Position numbers and translations under genes: made by a program. Positions 47,964 to 56,945 of a DNA stretch of 64,000 nucleotides are shown here, piece after piece (position 1 is the stretch's first letter; every line of letters starts with the position of its first letter). The stretch is taken from NCBI RefSeq assembly GCF_018638295.1, contig NZ_JABTTS010000003.1:321745-385744 (forward strand), read 5' to 3'. The notes under the pieces are model-generated. The model searched no databases and had not been told where the DNA came from. It worked only from the letters and a program-made list of their open reading frames with translations. The stretch comes from Streptomyces sp. CHD11. GTDB lineage: Bacteria; Actinomycetota; Actinomycetes; Streptomycetales; Streptomycetaceae.

Positions 47964-49286
47964 TCAGTGGGTCTGGGCCGGACCGGAGCCGTCCCCGGCG
48001 GGCTGCCCCGCTCCGTCACCGGCTCCGTCACCGGCGTTCTGGCCACCGGGCTGAACGCCGCCGACCTCCTGGCCGCCGGCCTCCTCGCCCGCGCCCGCCT
48101 GGTCGCCGCCCGCCTGATCGCCGCCGGCCTCGTCGCCCGCTCCCGCGCCGCCGTCCGCGCCGCCGTCCGCGCCGAGGGTCGCGCCGACCGCCGCCAGGGC
48201 GGTGGTGACCGGCTGGAAGAACGTCTCGCCGCCGGTGGTGCAGTCGCCGCTGCCACCCGAGGTCAGGCCGATGGCGAGTCCGTCCCGGGTGAACATCGAG
48301 CCACCGCTGTCGCCGGGTTCGGCGCAGACGTCGGTCTGGATGAGGCCGGTGACCGTGCCCTCCGGGTAGTTCACCGTCGCGTTCAGACCGAGGACCTGGC
48401 CGTCGGCGAGCCCGGTGGTGCTGCCCATCCGGAACACCTCCTGGCCGACGGTGGCCTCCGCCGCCTGCGAGATCGGAACCGTCTGGCCGCCGACGTCGAC
48501 CTCGCTCGGCGCCTGGGTGGCCGGGTCGTCGTACCGGACGAGCGCGAAGTCGCCCTCACCGGGGAAGAGTGCCTGGTCGACCGTGGCGATCGGCTGCCCG
48601 CCCTGCTGGTCGGACCACTGGTCTCCCCCGGCGGCGCAGTGACCCGCCGTCAGGAAGGCCGGGGCACCGTCGCCCGCGGTGACGTTGAAGCCGAGCGAGC
48701 AGCGCGCTCCGCCGGCGAAGATGGCGTCGCCGCCGGAGACGAACGTCTTGAAGGTGCCCGCGGACTTCTTGATGGTCGCCATGCCGGAGCCGAGGCTCTC
48801 CACGGTGGACTCCAGCCGGTCCCACTTCTCGCCGGTCACCGTGCTGTCGGCGGTGACGAGGATCTTGTTGGTGCGCGGGTCCACGGCCCAGGAGGTGCCC
48901 GGAATGGTCGCCCGCGCCTTCAGGGTCTGCGCCCCGGCGTCCAGTTCGGTCATGCTGTTGTCGACCTCGCGGACGGCCGCGCCCGCCTTCTCGGCCTGCA
49001 CGACGACGCGGTCGTCGTCGCCCGGTACGACGTTGACGACGAGCTGCTTGCTGTCGCCGTCGTAGTAGGAACCGGCGAACGCGTCGCCGAGAAGCGCGGC
49101 GAGGTGCGAGGCGAGATCCGAGGCGTCGCCCGCCTTCAGGGTCCTGGGCGCCGCCGCGGCCGCGTCGCCGGACGCTCCGTCCTGCGACGCGTTGGCGTTC
49201 GGGAGCAGGATCGCGGCGGCTCCGAGCGCCACCACACCGCCCACGGCTATCGCGGCCTTGCGCTTCGGAATTCGCTTGTGACTCAA
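47964..49286 (-). CDS. Secreted S1-family serine protease (streptogrisin-like)
   Basis: A 440-residue exported protease starting at a TTG codon (49286), supported by AGGAGG 9 nt upstream and the family N-terminus SHKRIPKRKAAIAVGG. Signal peptide about 1-33; propeptide about 45-185 (LASHLAALLGDAFAGSYYDG, ATIPGTSWAVDPRTNKILV). The mature domain shows FLTAGHCAAGG (His), GEGDFALVRY (Asp), EPGDSGGSMF (Ser) and LTSGGSGDC. The last 70 residues are a Gly/Ala/Asp/Gln-rich tail with repeats such as GGDQAGGDQAG and GDGAGDGAG, and no membrane anchor. It differs in this from the S1 protease at 29290. Confidence 0.92.
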   Translation of the reverse strand: MSHKRIPKRKAAIAVGGVVALGAAAILLPNANASQDGASGDAAAAAPRTLKAGDASDLASHLAALLGDAFAGSYYDGDSKQLVVNVVPGDDDRVVVQAEKAGAAVREVDNSMTELDAGAQTLKARATIPGTSWAVDPRTNKILVTADSTVTGEKWDRLESTVESLGSGMATIKKSAGTFKTFVSGGDAIFAGGARCSLGFNVTAGDGAPAFLTAGHCAAGGDQWSDQQGGQPIATVDQALFPGEGDFALVRYDDPATQAPSEVDVGGQTVPISQAAEATVGQEVFRMGSTTGLADGQVLGLNATVNYPEGTVTGLIQTDVCAEPGDSGGSMFTRDGLAIGLTSGGSGDCTTGGETFFQPVTTALAAVGATLGADGGADGGAGAGDEAGGDQAGGDQAGAGEEAGGQEVGGVQPGGQNAGDGAGDGAGQPAGDGSGPAQTH

Positions 49287-49852
49287 ACTTCTCGACCTCC
49301 TGGGGGGACCGGAGTCGTGCCGCCGTTCGGCGGCTGTCGGGGGCGCCTGGACGGCTTCTGGTACGCACACGGCACGGGGCGCGTTCAATCGCGCCGCCTC
49401 CTCACACGAGGTGACCGTCCATGACCGGCGGGTGGCGATCATGAAGCGGAATCCCGGCTTCGGTGAATCTGCACAGCGAATGCCCAACCCGGTCACCGGA
49501 GCGGGGTCCGTCAGGGGGCCGGCCGGCCGGGTCACGTCTTTGGGCCCGGTGTGCCGGATTCCGGCCAGGGGTGCGCAAGTGGCCGGATGCGCCGATGCGG
49601 TGGACCGTGTGAAGGACTCGCCGTCAGGCCGTGCCCTCGTCTGCACGCCTGGACACCGGCGGGGCGCGAGTTGCCTGGTAGGACGTTTGATTGATTGGAA
49701 GGCCCCGCCCGGCGCGTGCTTTGATCCATCGCACCGCAAGGCCGCTCAGGGCTCCCGGCGACGGGTGTCCGGCGCCCGCGGTCCGCGGCCTTCATCTCCC
49801 CAGAGGGGGCCGCTCCCCCCGTGTGACATTCCATATGAAGGGAAGTTCCATC
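49287..49852. other. Divergent control region of the protease and the peptide export cluster
   Basis: In this 566-bp gap I find no sound gene; open frames on both strands lack codon bias and ribosome binding sites. It should contain the promoter of the S1 protease (near 49330) and that of the precursor gene. A locally AT-richer segment at 49685-49735 (TTTGATTGATTGG) is the best candidate for the latter. Confidence 0.5.
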
Positions 49853-50068
49853 ATGAACTCCACCCCCCAGGTCGAGACCGTCGAGATCTCCGACGCCGAC
49901 CTCGACAGCGTCTCCGGCGGTCTGTCCGTGAACGCCGTGAACACCCTCACGGGCGCGGTGGACGGCATCGCCCCGGTCTCCGGCGTGATCGACACGGTCG
50001 TCGGCACCGTCGAGGGCGCCACCGGCCTGAACACCGCTCCGGTCACGAACCTGGTCGCCGGTCTCTGA
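49853..50068 (+). CDS. Double-glycine leader peptide precursor (bacteriocin/RiPP-like, Cys-free)
   Basis: A 71-residue peptide. The leader (residues 1-23) ends EISDADLDSVSGG, the double-glycine motif cut by C39 peptidases and common in NHLM/lanthipeptide-type leaders. The 48-residue core is hydrophobic and Gly/Val/Thr-rich (LSVNAVNTLTGAVDGIAPVS, VIDTVVGTVEGATG), with loose internal repetition (TLTGAVDGI, TVVGTVEGA, VTNLVAGL). It has no Cys, so lanthionine rings cannot form. AAGGGAAG precedes ATG 49853. A C39 ABC transporter, an HlyD protein and a second ABC protein follow. An antimicrobial or signalling role is inferred. Confidence 0.85.
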   Translation: MNSTPQVETVEISDADLDSVSGGLSVNAVNTLTGAVDGIAPVSGVIDTVVGTVEGATGLNTAPVTNLVAGL

Positions 50069-50085
50069 TCGCGCCTTCGTGTCAC

Positions 50086-50120
50086 TGAGTCCCGGAGCCG
50101 CCCCCCGGCTCCGGGACTCA
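50086..50120 (+). terminator. Attenuator-like hairpin between precursor and export genes
   Basis: TGAGTCCCGGAGCC and GGCTCCGGGACTCA form a perfect 14-bp stem with a 7-nt loop. It starts 18 bp after the precursor stop and 66 bp before the HlyD start. Partial termination here would give much precursor and little transporter mRNA. Confidence 0.75.
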
Positions 50121-50185
50121 AGTGTTGCGCCGAAGTCCGAAGTTCCGGTTCCCGTCCCACAGTTCGCCCAGGTGAGGGAAGTCCC

Positions 50186-50992
50186 GTGCAGTTCCGTCAG
50201 CAGGCCCTCGCCAGGCTCCAGTCGCCGGAGGAACTCGATCTCCCCGTGCGCTTCGCCCGGCCGCAGGGCTGGTTGGTGCTGTCCGTGACGGTGATCGCGA
50301 TGGCGGCCGCCTCGGTGTGGGCGGTGACCGCGACGGTGTCCTCCACGGTCGGCGCGCCCGCCGTCCTGACATACGGTCAGGGCAGTTACGTCCTGCAGAG
50401 CCCGGTCGCCGGCCAGGTCACCGCCGTCCTGGTGAAGGAGGGTGAGCGGCTGCCCGCCGGCTCCCCGGTCCTCAGGGTGCGTACCGGGGAGGGCGATGAG
50501 GTGGTCCGCTCCCTCGACGCGGGCCGGATCACGTCGCTCGCCGTCAGCACCGGACAGATCGTCGCCACCGGCACGGACGTCGCCGCCGTGGAGAAGGTCA
50601 CCCGCGCGAACGCCCCGCTGTACGCGACGGTGTACGTCCCGGCCGAGAGCGCCGCCGGCATCCCCGCGCGCGCGCCGGTCGACCTGACGGTGCAGTCGGT
50701 ACCCAGCCAGGAGTACGGCGTCCTGCACGGTCGGGTGAAGTCGGTGGACCGCTCGGCCCGGTCCGCCCGGCAGATCGCCGCGTTCCTCGGGGACGGCCGG
50801 CTCGGCGAGCAGTTCACCCGGGAGGGCAGGCCGGTGGCGGTCACCGTCGAACTGAAGAAGGCGTCCGGCACACGGAGCGGTTACGAGTGGTCCTCCGCGG
50901 ACGGTCCGCCGTTCGAACTGACCTCGATGACCCTGGCGGAGGGCTCGGTGCGGCTGGCCGACCGGCGCCCCGTCGACTGGCTGCTGCCGTGA
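50186..50992 (+). CDS. HlyD-family membrane fusion protein of the peptide exporter
   Basis: A 268-residue protein with one membrane helix (residues about 29-50, WLVLSVTVIAMAAASVWAVT) and an outer biotinyl-lipoyl-like domain (YVLQSPVAGQVTAVLVKEGE, RLPAGSPVLRVRTGEGDEVV), followed by a beta-rich part (APVDLTVQSVPSQEYGVLHG). This matches secretion proteins of NHLM-type bacteriocin systems. GTG 50186 has GAGGGAAG upstream. Its TGA overlaps the GTG of the ABC gene by 3 nt, so both are translated together. Confidence 0.87.
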   Translation: MQFRQQALARLQSPEELDLPVRFARPQGWLVLSVTVIAMAAASVWAVTATVSSTVGAPAVLTYGQGSYVLQSPVAGQVTAVLVKEGERLPAGSPVLRVRTGEGDEVVRSLDAGRITSLAVSTGQIVATGTDVAAVEKVTRANAPLYATVYVPAESAAGIPARAPVDLTVQSVPSQEYGVLHGRVKSVDRSARSARQIAAFLGDGRLGEQFTREGRPVAVTVELKKASGTRSGYEWSSADGPPFELTSMTLAEGSVRLADRRPVDWLLP

Positions 50993-53232
50993 GCACCACC
51001 CGGGAGACCGTGAGCACCCCCCGGGAGACCCGGGGCAGACGCCGGGCCGCCCCGCCGAAGCGCAAGGTGCCCCGCTCCCGGGCGGGGACCGTCCGCACCC
51101 CCACCGTGCTCCAGATGGAGGCAGTGGAGTGCGGCGCCGCCTCGCTCGCCATGGTGCTCGGCCACTACGGCCGTCATGTCCCGCTGGAGGAGCTGCGCAT
51201 CGCCTGCGGTGTCTCACGCGACGGTTCACGCGCCAGTAACCTGCTGAAGGCCGCGCGCGGTTACGGACTGACCGCCAAGGGCATGCAGATGGACCTGGCC
51301 GCGCTCGCCGACGTGGCGACGCCGGCCGTCCTGTTCTGGGAGTTCAACCACTACGTCGTCTACGACGGCACGGGCCGCCGCTTCGGCCGCCGCGGGGTGT
51401 ACATCAACGACCCCGGCAAGGGCCGGCGGTTCGTCCCCCTGGAGGAGTTCGACGGCAGCTTCACGGGTGTCGTCCTGGTGATGGAGCCCGGCGAGGACTT
51501 CACCCGGGGCGGCCGCAGGCCCGGCGTGCTCGGCGCCATGCCGGCCCGGCTGCGCGGCACGGCGGGCACCCTGCCGGCGGTGGTGCTGTCGAGTCTGCTG
51601 CTGGTGGCGGTGGGCGCGGCGGTGCCCGGGCTCAGCCGTACCTTCATCGACGAGTTCCTGATCGGCGGCCGCACCTCGACGCTGGACGTGCTGTTCCCGG
51701 CGATGGGCGCCTGTGTCCTGCTCACGCTGGTGCTGACCTGGCTCCAGCAGGGCAACCTGCTGCGCGGCCGGCTGATCTCCTCCACGCTGTCCAGCGCCCG
51801 CTTCCTGCGCCATCTGCTGCGGCTGCCGGTGACGTTCTTCGCCCAGCGCAGCCCGGCCGACCTGGTGCAGCGGCTGCAGTCCAACGACGCGGTGGCCGAG
51901 ACGCTGGCCCGCGATCTGTCGGCGGCGGGCGTGGACGCGCTGGTGGTCGTGCTGTACGCGCTGCTGCTGTACACCTACGACCCGCAGCTGACGTTCGTGG
52001 GCATCGGGGTGGCGCTGCTGAACATCGTCGCGATGCGGGTCGTCATCCGGCTGCGTGCGACGCGCACGGCGAAGCTGCGGGCGGACACCGCGCGCCTCAC
52101 CAACACCGCCTACACCGGTCTGCAGCTGATCGAGACGCTGAAGGCGACCGGCGGGGAGGACGGCTACTTCCGCAAGTGGGCCGGTCAGCACGCCACGACG
52201 CTGGACGAACAGCAGCGGCTCGGGGTGCCGACGGCGTGGCTCGGCGTCGTCGCGCCCGCGCTCGCCACACTCAACAGCGCGCTGATCCTGTGGATCGGCG
52301 GTCTGCGCGCGGTCGAGGGACACGTCTCGGTCGGGCTGCTGGTGGCCTTCCAGGCGCTGGTGACCCGGTTCACCGCGCCGCTGACCCGGCTCAACGGCGT
52401 GGCGGGACGGATCCAGGACTTCGCCGCGGACGTGGCCCGGCTGAAGGACGTGGAGAACTTCCGGGCGGACCCGCTCTACGGACGTCCCGGTGCCGGGGAG
52501 TCGACGCGCCGGCTGCACGGCCACGTCGAACTGCAGAACCTCACCTTCGGCTACAACCCGCTGGACAAACCGCTGCTGACCGGGTTCGACCTGACCGTGG
52601 GGCCCGGGCAGCAGGTGGCGCTGGTCGGTGGCTCCGGCAGCGGGAAGTCCACGGTGTCGCGGCTGATCTCGGGGCTGTACACGCCGTGGGAGGGCGTGAT
52701 CCGGATCGACGGGCAGCACATCGAGGACATCCCGCGCGGGGCGCTGGCGGCGTCCGTCTCGTTCGTCGACCAGGACGTGTTCCTGTTCGAGGGCAGCGTG
52801 CGCGACAACGTGGCCCTGTGGGATCCGTCGATCCCGGACGAGGCGGTGGTGGAGGCGCTCAGGGACGCGGCGCTGTACGACGTGATCACGCGCCGGCCGG
52901 GTGGCATCCACAGCCCGGTCGAGCAGGACGGCCGGAACTTCTCCGGCGGGCAGCGCCAGCGTCTGGAGATCGCGCGGGCGCTGGTGCGCCGGCCGAGCAT
53001 CCTGGTCCTCGACGAGGTGACCAGCGCGCTGGACGCCGAGACCGAACTGTCCGTGATGGACAGCCTGCGCCGGCGCGGCTGCGCCTGTGTGGTGATCGCG
53101 CACCGGCTGAGCACGGTGCGCGACAGTGACGAGATCGTCGTCCTGGACCACGGCACGGTCGTGGAACGCGGACGGCACGGGGAACTGGTGGCGCGCGGTG
53201 GCGCGTACGCGGCGCTGGTCAGGGAGCGTTGA
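50989..53232 (+). CDS. C39-peptidase ABC transporter (NHLM-type, processing and export)
   Basis: A 747-residue peptidase-containing ABC transporter that cuts after the leader GG and exports the core. The C39 domain (about 35-160) has Gln42 and Cys48 in LQMEAVECGAASLAMVLGHY, His121 in FNHYVVYDG and Asp141 in INDPGKG. Six membrane helices follow (about 200-470). The ATPase (about 510-740) has GGSGSGKST, FSGGQRQRLEIARALVRRP and ILVLDEVTSALD. GTG 50989 overlaps the HlyD stop (GTGA). All catalytic residues are present, so it should be active. Confidence 0.93.
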   Translation: MSTTRETVSTPRETRGRRRAAPPKRKVPRSRAGTVRTPTVLQMEAVECGAASLAMVLGHYGRHVPLEELRIACGVSRDGSRASNLLKAARGYGLTAKGMQMDLAALADVATPAVLFWEFNHYVVYDGTGRRFGRRGVYINDPGKGRRFVPLEEFDGSFTGVVLVMEPGEDFTRGGRRPGVLGAMPARLRGTAGTLPAVVLSSLLLVAVGAAVPGLSRTFIDEFLIGGRTSTLDVLFPAMGACVLLTLVLTWLQQGNLLRGRLISSTLSSARFLRHLLRLPVTFFAQRSPADLVQRLQSNDAVAETLARDLSAAGVDALVVVLYALLLYTYDPQLTFVGIGVALLNIVAMRVVIRLRATRTAKLRADTARLTNTAYTGLQLIETLKATGGEDGYFRKWAGQHATTLDEQQRLGVPTAWLGVVAPALATLNSALILWIGGLRAVEGHVSVGLLVAFQALVTRFTAPLTRLNGVAGRIQDFAADVARLKDVENFRADPLYGRPGAGESTRRLHGHVELQNLTFGYNPLDKPLLTGFDLTVGPGQQVALVGGSGSGKSTVSRLISGLYTPWEGVIRIDGQHIEDIPRGALAASVSFVDQDVFLFEGSVRDNVALWDPSIPDEAVVEALRDAALYDVITRRPGGIHSPVEQDGRNFSGGQRQRLEIARALVRRPSILVLDEVTSALDAETELSVMDSLRRRGCACVVIAHRLSTVRDSDEIVVLDHGTVVERGRHGELVARGGAYAALVRER

Positions 53233-53233
53233 C

Positions 53234-56059
53234 ATGACGGCGGTGCACGATACGGCGGGCGGCGATCTCGTCCTGGGCGCGCTCGGGTCGCTGGGCACGC
53301 CGGTCGACTGTTCCGGGTTCTCCCGGCTGGACCTGGAGGGGCCGCAGGTGTTGTGGCTGATCGCGTCCGGCGGCGTGGACCTGTTCGCGGTCGACGCCGG
53401 GCAGCGGGGGCAGTGGCACCATCTGGGCCGGCTGGAGGCGGGCTCGCTGGTGCCCGGCCCGGTGACCGGTCCGGCGCACACCCTGGTGGCGCGTCCGCTG
53501 CGGGACTGTGTGGTGCGCCGCATCGGGCTGCGGGAGCTGTACCAGCCGGCGAGCACCCAGACCTGGTCCTACGACGCGTACGGCAACCCGCAGTACGTAC
53601 CGCCGACGACGAGCCCGCTGGAGTACGCCCTCGCGCTCGGCGTGGGACGGAGTCTGTCCGTCCTGTTCCAGGCGCCGCTGGCGACGGAGCGGGCCGCGGC
53701 GCCCACCGACGACGACGTGTTCTGGATGCAGGTTCCGCCGGGCAGTGTGCAGTACGGCTCGCTGTACGGTGCCGAGGCGGCGGCCGATCTGCTGATGGAC
53801 CCCGCGCTGTGGCAGAGCATGGTCGACCAGCAGTACCGGCTGATGACCACGCTCGACCGGTGGATCGAGCAGCTGGAGCACACGCACGAGACGCGCACCG
53901 CCGAGGGCATCGCGGCCGGTGAGGCGGTCCGGGACCGGGCCGACCGGACGCTGCTCGCCGCGATCGGCGAACGGCCGGGCCGGCGCACCACCGCGGCCGA
54001 CGCCGACGCCACGCACGCGGCCTGCGAGCTCGTGGCCCGGGCGGCGGGCATCACGCTGGCCGCGCCCGCGCGGTCCGGCACCGGCGCGGACCGGCTCGAT
54101 CCGGTCGAGCGGATCGCCCTGGCCTCCCGGCTGCGTACCCGGGTCGTACGGCTGCACGACCGCTGGTGGCGGGAGGACGTCGGGCCGCTGGTGGGTCACC
54201 GGACGCTGTCGGGCGCGCCGGTGGCGCTGCTGTGGCGGCGCGGCGGCTACGTGGCGGTGCATCCCGCGACCGGTCGTGAGACACCGGTCGAGAGGGCGAA
54301 CGCGGAGGAGTTCGAGCCCCGCGCGGTGATGTTCTACCGCCCGCTGCCCGAGCGGCGGCTGAGTCCGCTGCGGCTGCTGCGGTTCTGCATGTCGGGCACC
54401 CGGCGTGATCTGACGGGTCTGCTGCTGAGCGGTCTGGTGACGGTGGCGATCGGGGCGCTGGTGCCGCTCGCGACCGGCAAGGTGCTCGGCGAGTTCGTGC
54501 CGAAGGCGCAGACCGGGCTGATCGTGCAGGTGTGCCTCGCGGTCATGATGAGCAGTGTGGTGGCCGCCGCCTTCATGCTGCTGCAGAACCTCACCCTGCT
54601 GCGTCTCGAGGGCCGGGTGGAGGCCACGCTCCAGCCGGCCGTGTGGGACAGGCTGCTCCGGCTGCCGACCCGGTTCTTCACCGAGCGGTCCACCGGGGAG
54701 CTGGCCAGCGCCGCCATGGGCATCAGCGCGATCCGGCGGCTGCTGGCCGGGGTCGGGCCCACGGTGGCCCAGTCGGTCACCGTCGGTGCGATGAACCTGG
54801 GTCTGCTGCTCTGGTTCAGCGTGCCGATGGCGCTGGCCGCGATCGGGATGCTGGTCGTCATCGCGGGAGTGTTCCTGGGGCTCGGGCTGTGGCAGGTGCG
54901 CTGGCAGCGCCGCCTGGTGGTGCTCACCAACAAGCTGAACAACCAGGCCTTCCAGACCCTGCGCGGGCTGCCGAAGCTGCGTGTGGCGGCCGCGGAGAAC
55001 TACGCGTACGCCGCGTGGGCGTCCCAGTTCGCCCGCAGCCGTGAGTTCCAGCAGCGAGCGGGCCGCGTCAAGAACCTGACGGCGGTGCTGGGCGCGGTCT
55101 ATCTGCCGTTGTGCACCCTGCTGATGTTCATGCTGCTGGCGGGGCCGGCGCGCGGCTCGATGACGGCGGCGGAGTTCCTCACCTTCAACACGGCCGTGAC
55201 GATGGTGCTGACCTCGGTCACCCAGCTCACCGGCGCGTTCGTCTCGGCGGTCGCGGCGCTGCCCCTGTTCGAGCAGATCAGGCCGGTCCTGGACGCCACG
55301 CCCGAGGTGCGCGCGGCGAGTACCCGGCCTGGCCCGCTGTCCGGGGCCGTCGAGGCGCGGCGGCTGTCCTTCCGCTACTCCGACGACGGACCGCTGGTCC
55401 TCGACGACGTGTCCGTCGACGTAACGCCGGGCGAGTTCGTGGCGGTCGTCGGCCCGAGCGGCAGCGGCAAGTCCACCCTGCTGCGGCTGCTGATCGGCTT
55501 CGACCGGCCGGTGTCGGGGAGTGTGCTGTACGACGGCCAGGACCTGGCGGCGCTCGATCAGTCGGCGGTGCGCCGGCAGTGCGGTGTGGTGCTCCAGCAC
55601 GCGCAGCCCTTCACCGGGTCCGTTCTGGACGTGATCCGCGGGACCGGGCCGTACACGCCGGAGGAGGCCATGGCGGCCGCCGAGATGGCGGGGCTGGCCG
55701 AGGACATCCGGCGGATGCCGATGGGGCTGCACACCATCGTGTCCGGCAGCGGGGCGGTCTCCGGCGGTCAGCGGCAGCGGCTGATGATCGCCCAGGCGCT
55801 GATCCGCCGGCCGCGGATCCTCTTCTTCGACGAGGCGACCAGCGCCCTGGACAACGAGACCCAGCGCACGGTGATCGAGAGCACCAAGGCCCTGGAGGCG
55901 ACCCGGATCGTCATCGCGCACCGGCTGTCGACGGTGCTGGACGCGGACCGGGTGGTGGTCATGGAAGCCGGCAAGGTGGTCCAGCAGGGCGCCCCGGCCG
56001 AACTGCTCGCCGACACCCGGGGCCGCCTGCACGAGCTGGTGCGCAGGCAGCTCGCCTGA
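53234..56059 (+). CDS. Second ABC transporter protein of the peptide export system (NHLM-type)
   Basis: A 941-residue ABC protein with a long N-terminal cytoplasmic region (about 1-390) that has no C39 Cys. It includes a cNMP-binding-like fold (LEGPQVLWLIASGGVDLFAV, HLGRLEAGSLVPG). Then come six membrane helices (about 395-690) and the ATPase (about 715-935) with GPSGSGKST, VSGGQRQRLMIAQALIRRP and ILFFDEATSALD. It follows the C39 transporter by 1 nt and has AGGGAG upstream. The two ABC proteins probably form a heterodimer or successive steps, as in other NHLM systems. Confidence 0.9.
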   Translation: MTAVHDTAGGDLVLGALGSLGTPVDCSGFSRLDLEGPQVLWLIASGGVDLFAVDAGQRGQWHHLGRLEAGSLVPGPVTGPAHTLVARPLRDCVVRRIGLRELYQPASTQTWSYDAYGNPQYVPPTTSPLEYALALGVGRSLSVLFQAPLATERAAAPTDDDVFWMQVPPGSVQYGSLYGAEAAADLLMDPALWQSMVDQQYRLMTTLDRWIEQLEHTHETRTAEGIAAGEAVRDRADRTLLAAIGERPGRRTTAADADATHAACELVARAAGITLAAPARSGTGADRLDPVERIALASRLRTRVVRLHDRWWREDVGPLVGHRTLSGAPVALLWRRGGYVAVHPATGRETPVERANAEEFEPRAVMFYRPLPERRLSPLRLLRFCMSGTRRDLTGLLLSGLVTVAIGALVPLATGKVLGEFVPKAQTGLIVQVCLAVMMSSVVAAAFMLLQNLTLLRLEGRVEATLQPAVWDRLLRLPTRFFTERSTGELASAAMGISAIRRLLAGVGPTVAQSVTVGAMNLGLLLWFSVPMALAAIGMLVVIAGVFLGLGLWQVRWQRRLVVLTNKLNNQAFQTLRGLPKLRVAAAENYAYAAWASQFARSREFQQRAGRVKNLTAVLGAVYLPLCTLLMFMLLAGPARGSMTAAEFLTFNTAVTMVLTSVTQLTGAFVSAVAALPLFEQIRPVLDATPEVRAASTRPGPLSGAVEARRLSFRYSDDGPLVLDDVSVDVTPGEFVAVVGPSGSGKSTLLRLLIGFDRPVSGSVLYDGQDLAALDQSAVRRQCGVVLQHAQPFTGSVLDVIRGTGPYTPEEAMAAAEMAGLAEDIRRMPMGLHTIVSGSGAVSGGQRQRLMIAQALIRRPRILFFDEATSALDNETQRTVIESTKALEATRIVIAHRLSTVLDADRVVVMEAGKVVQQGAPAELLADTRGRLHELVRRQLA

Positions 56060-56063
56060 TCCG

Positions 56064-56594
56064 TCAGGCGTCCGCGCCCGGGTACGGCGCCCCGGAGGGC
56101 ATCCCGGCCGCGACGTAGGCCTCGTACAGCCGCCGGGCGGGAGCCTCGGGGCCGGCGTGCGGTCCCTCGAAGCGTTCGCCGCGCGCCCGGGCGTCCAGCG
56201 CCGAGAGGCACACGTCCCATCCGGCGCTGTTGCGCGCGGCGGTGTTCTCGGCGCCCAGGACGTTGGTGAGGGTGAAGCGGGTGCGCTTGTCCGCCAGTTC
56301 CTCCAGGTCGAAGTGGATCTCGTCGTCCTCCCAGGTGAAGGACAGGTGGCGGGGCGGGTCGACGGCGATCACCCGGCCGCCGGAGTCCTCCAGCGCGGGG
56401 TCGCCGGTGAAGGTGACGGCGCCTTGGGGGCGCAGGTCGATCTCCGCGCGGGAGGGGAACCAGCGGGCCAGCTCGTCGGGGTCGGTGACGAACCGCCACA
56501 CCCGGTCGACGGGGTGGCCGTACTCGCGGCTGAAGCGGACGGCCGGGCGTCCGTCGTCCAGGGTGAGGAAGGTGCCGGTGGGTTCGGCGGGCAT
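56064..56594 (-). CDS. SRPBCC/AHSA1-family protein
   Basis: A 176-residue START-like (AHSA1) protein. REYGHPVDRVWRFVTDPDEL, ARWFPSRAEIDLRPQGAVTF and FTWEDDEIHFDLEELADKRT are typical. A C-terminal helix ends it. It starts 5 nt after the ArsR stop, and its ribosome binding site (GGAGGA) lies inside the ArsR gene, so the two are coupled. Such ArsR-SRPBCC pairs are widespread in actinobacteria; the ligand is unknown. Its 3' end converges with the ABC gene with only 4 bp between stops. Confidence 0.9.
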   Translation of the reverse strand: MPAEPTGTFLTLDDGRPAVRFSREYGHPVDRVWRFVTDPDELARWFPSRAEIDLRPQGAVTFTGDPALEDSGGRVIAVDPPRHLSFTWEDDEIHFDLEELADKRTRFTLTNVLGAENTAARNSAGWDVCLSALDARARGERFEGPHAGPEAPARRLYEAYVAAGMPSGAPYPGADA

Positions 56595-56599
56595 GGGGA

Positions 56600-56938
56600 T
56601 CAGTCCTCCGGTGTCGGTTCGGTGGCGTCCGGCCGCTCGTCCAGGCGACGGCCCAGCGCGTCGAGGCTCTCGCCCCACAGCTTCCGGTACGGCGCCAGCC
56701 AGGCGTCCAGGGCGGCCATGGGAGCGGGGTCCAGGGCGTGCACCCGTCGCTGCGCCTCCTGCCGTACGTGGACCAGGCCCGCCTCGCGGAGCACCTTGAG
56801 GTGCTTGGAGGCGCCCGGCTGGCTCAGGCCGCACTCCCGCGCGATCTCCCCCACCGGCCTCGGGCGTGCCAGCAGCAGGGCGACGATGGCCCGTCGACGG
56901 GGGTCGGCGAGGGCGGTCCACAGGTCGGCGGCGGGCAT
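56600..56938 (-). CDS. ArsR-family transcriptional repressor
   Basis: A 112-residue winged-helix regulator: ALADPRRRAIVALLLARPRP, VGEIARECGLSQPGASKHLK and VLREAGLVHVRQEAQRRVHA. The Cys-based metal site of classical ArsR (CxC in the recognition helix) is absent; only the Cys in IARECGLSQ remains, so metal sensing is unlikely. It belongs to the group paired with SRPBCC proteins. The promoter upstream overlaps a palindrome, consistent with autoregulation. Confidence 0.9.
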   Translation of the reverse strand: MPAADLWTALADPRRRAIVALLLARPRPVGEIARECGLSQPGASKHLKVLREAGLVHVRQEAQRRVHALDPAPMAALDAWLAPYRKLWGESLDALGRRLDERPDATEPTPED

Positions 56939-56945
56939 GTGACCA

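Noticed and set aside
53219..56032. 937-codon open frame on the minus strand
   Set aside because: Antisense to the second ABC protein, low-complexity His/Gln/Arg-rich translation, no domain.
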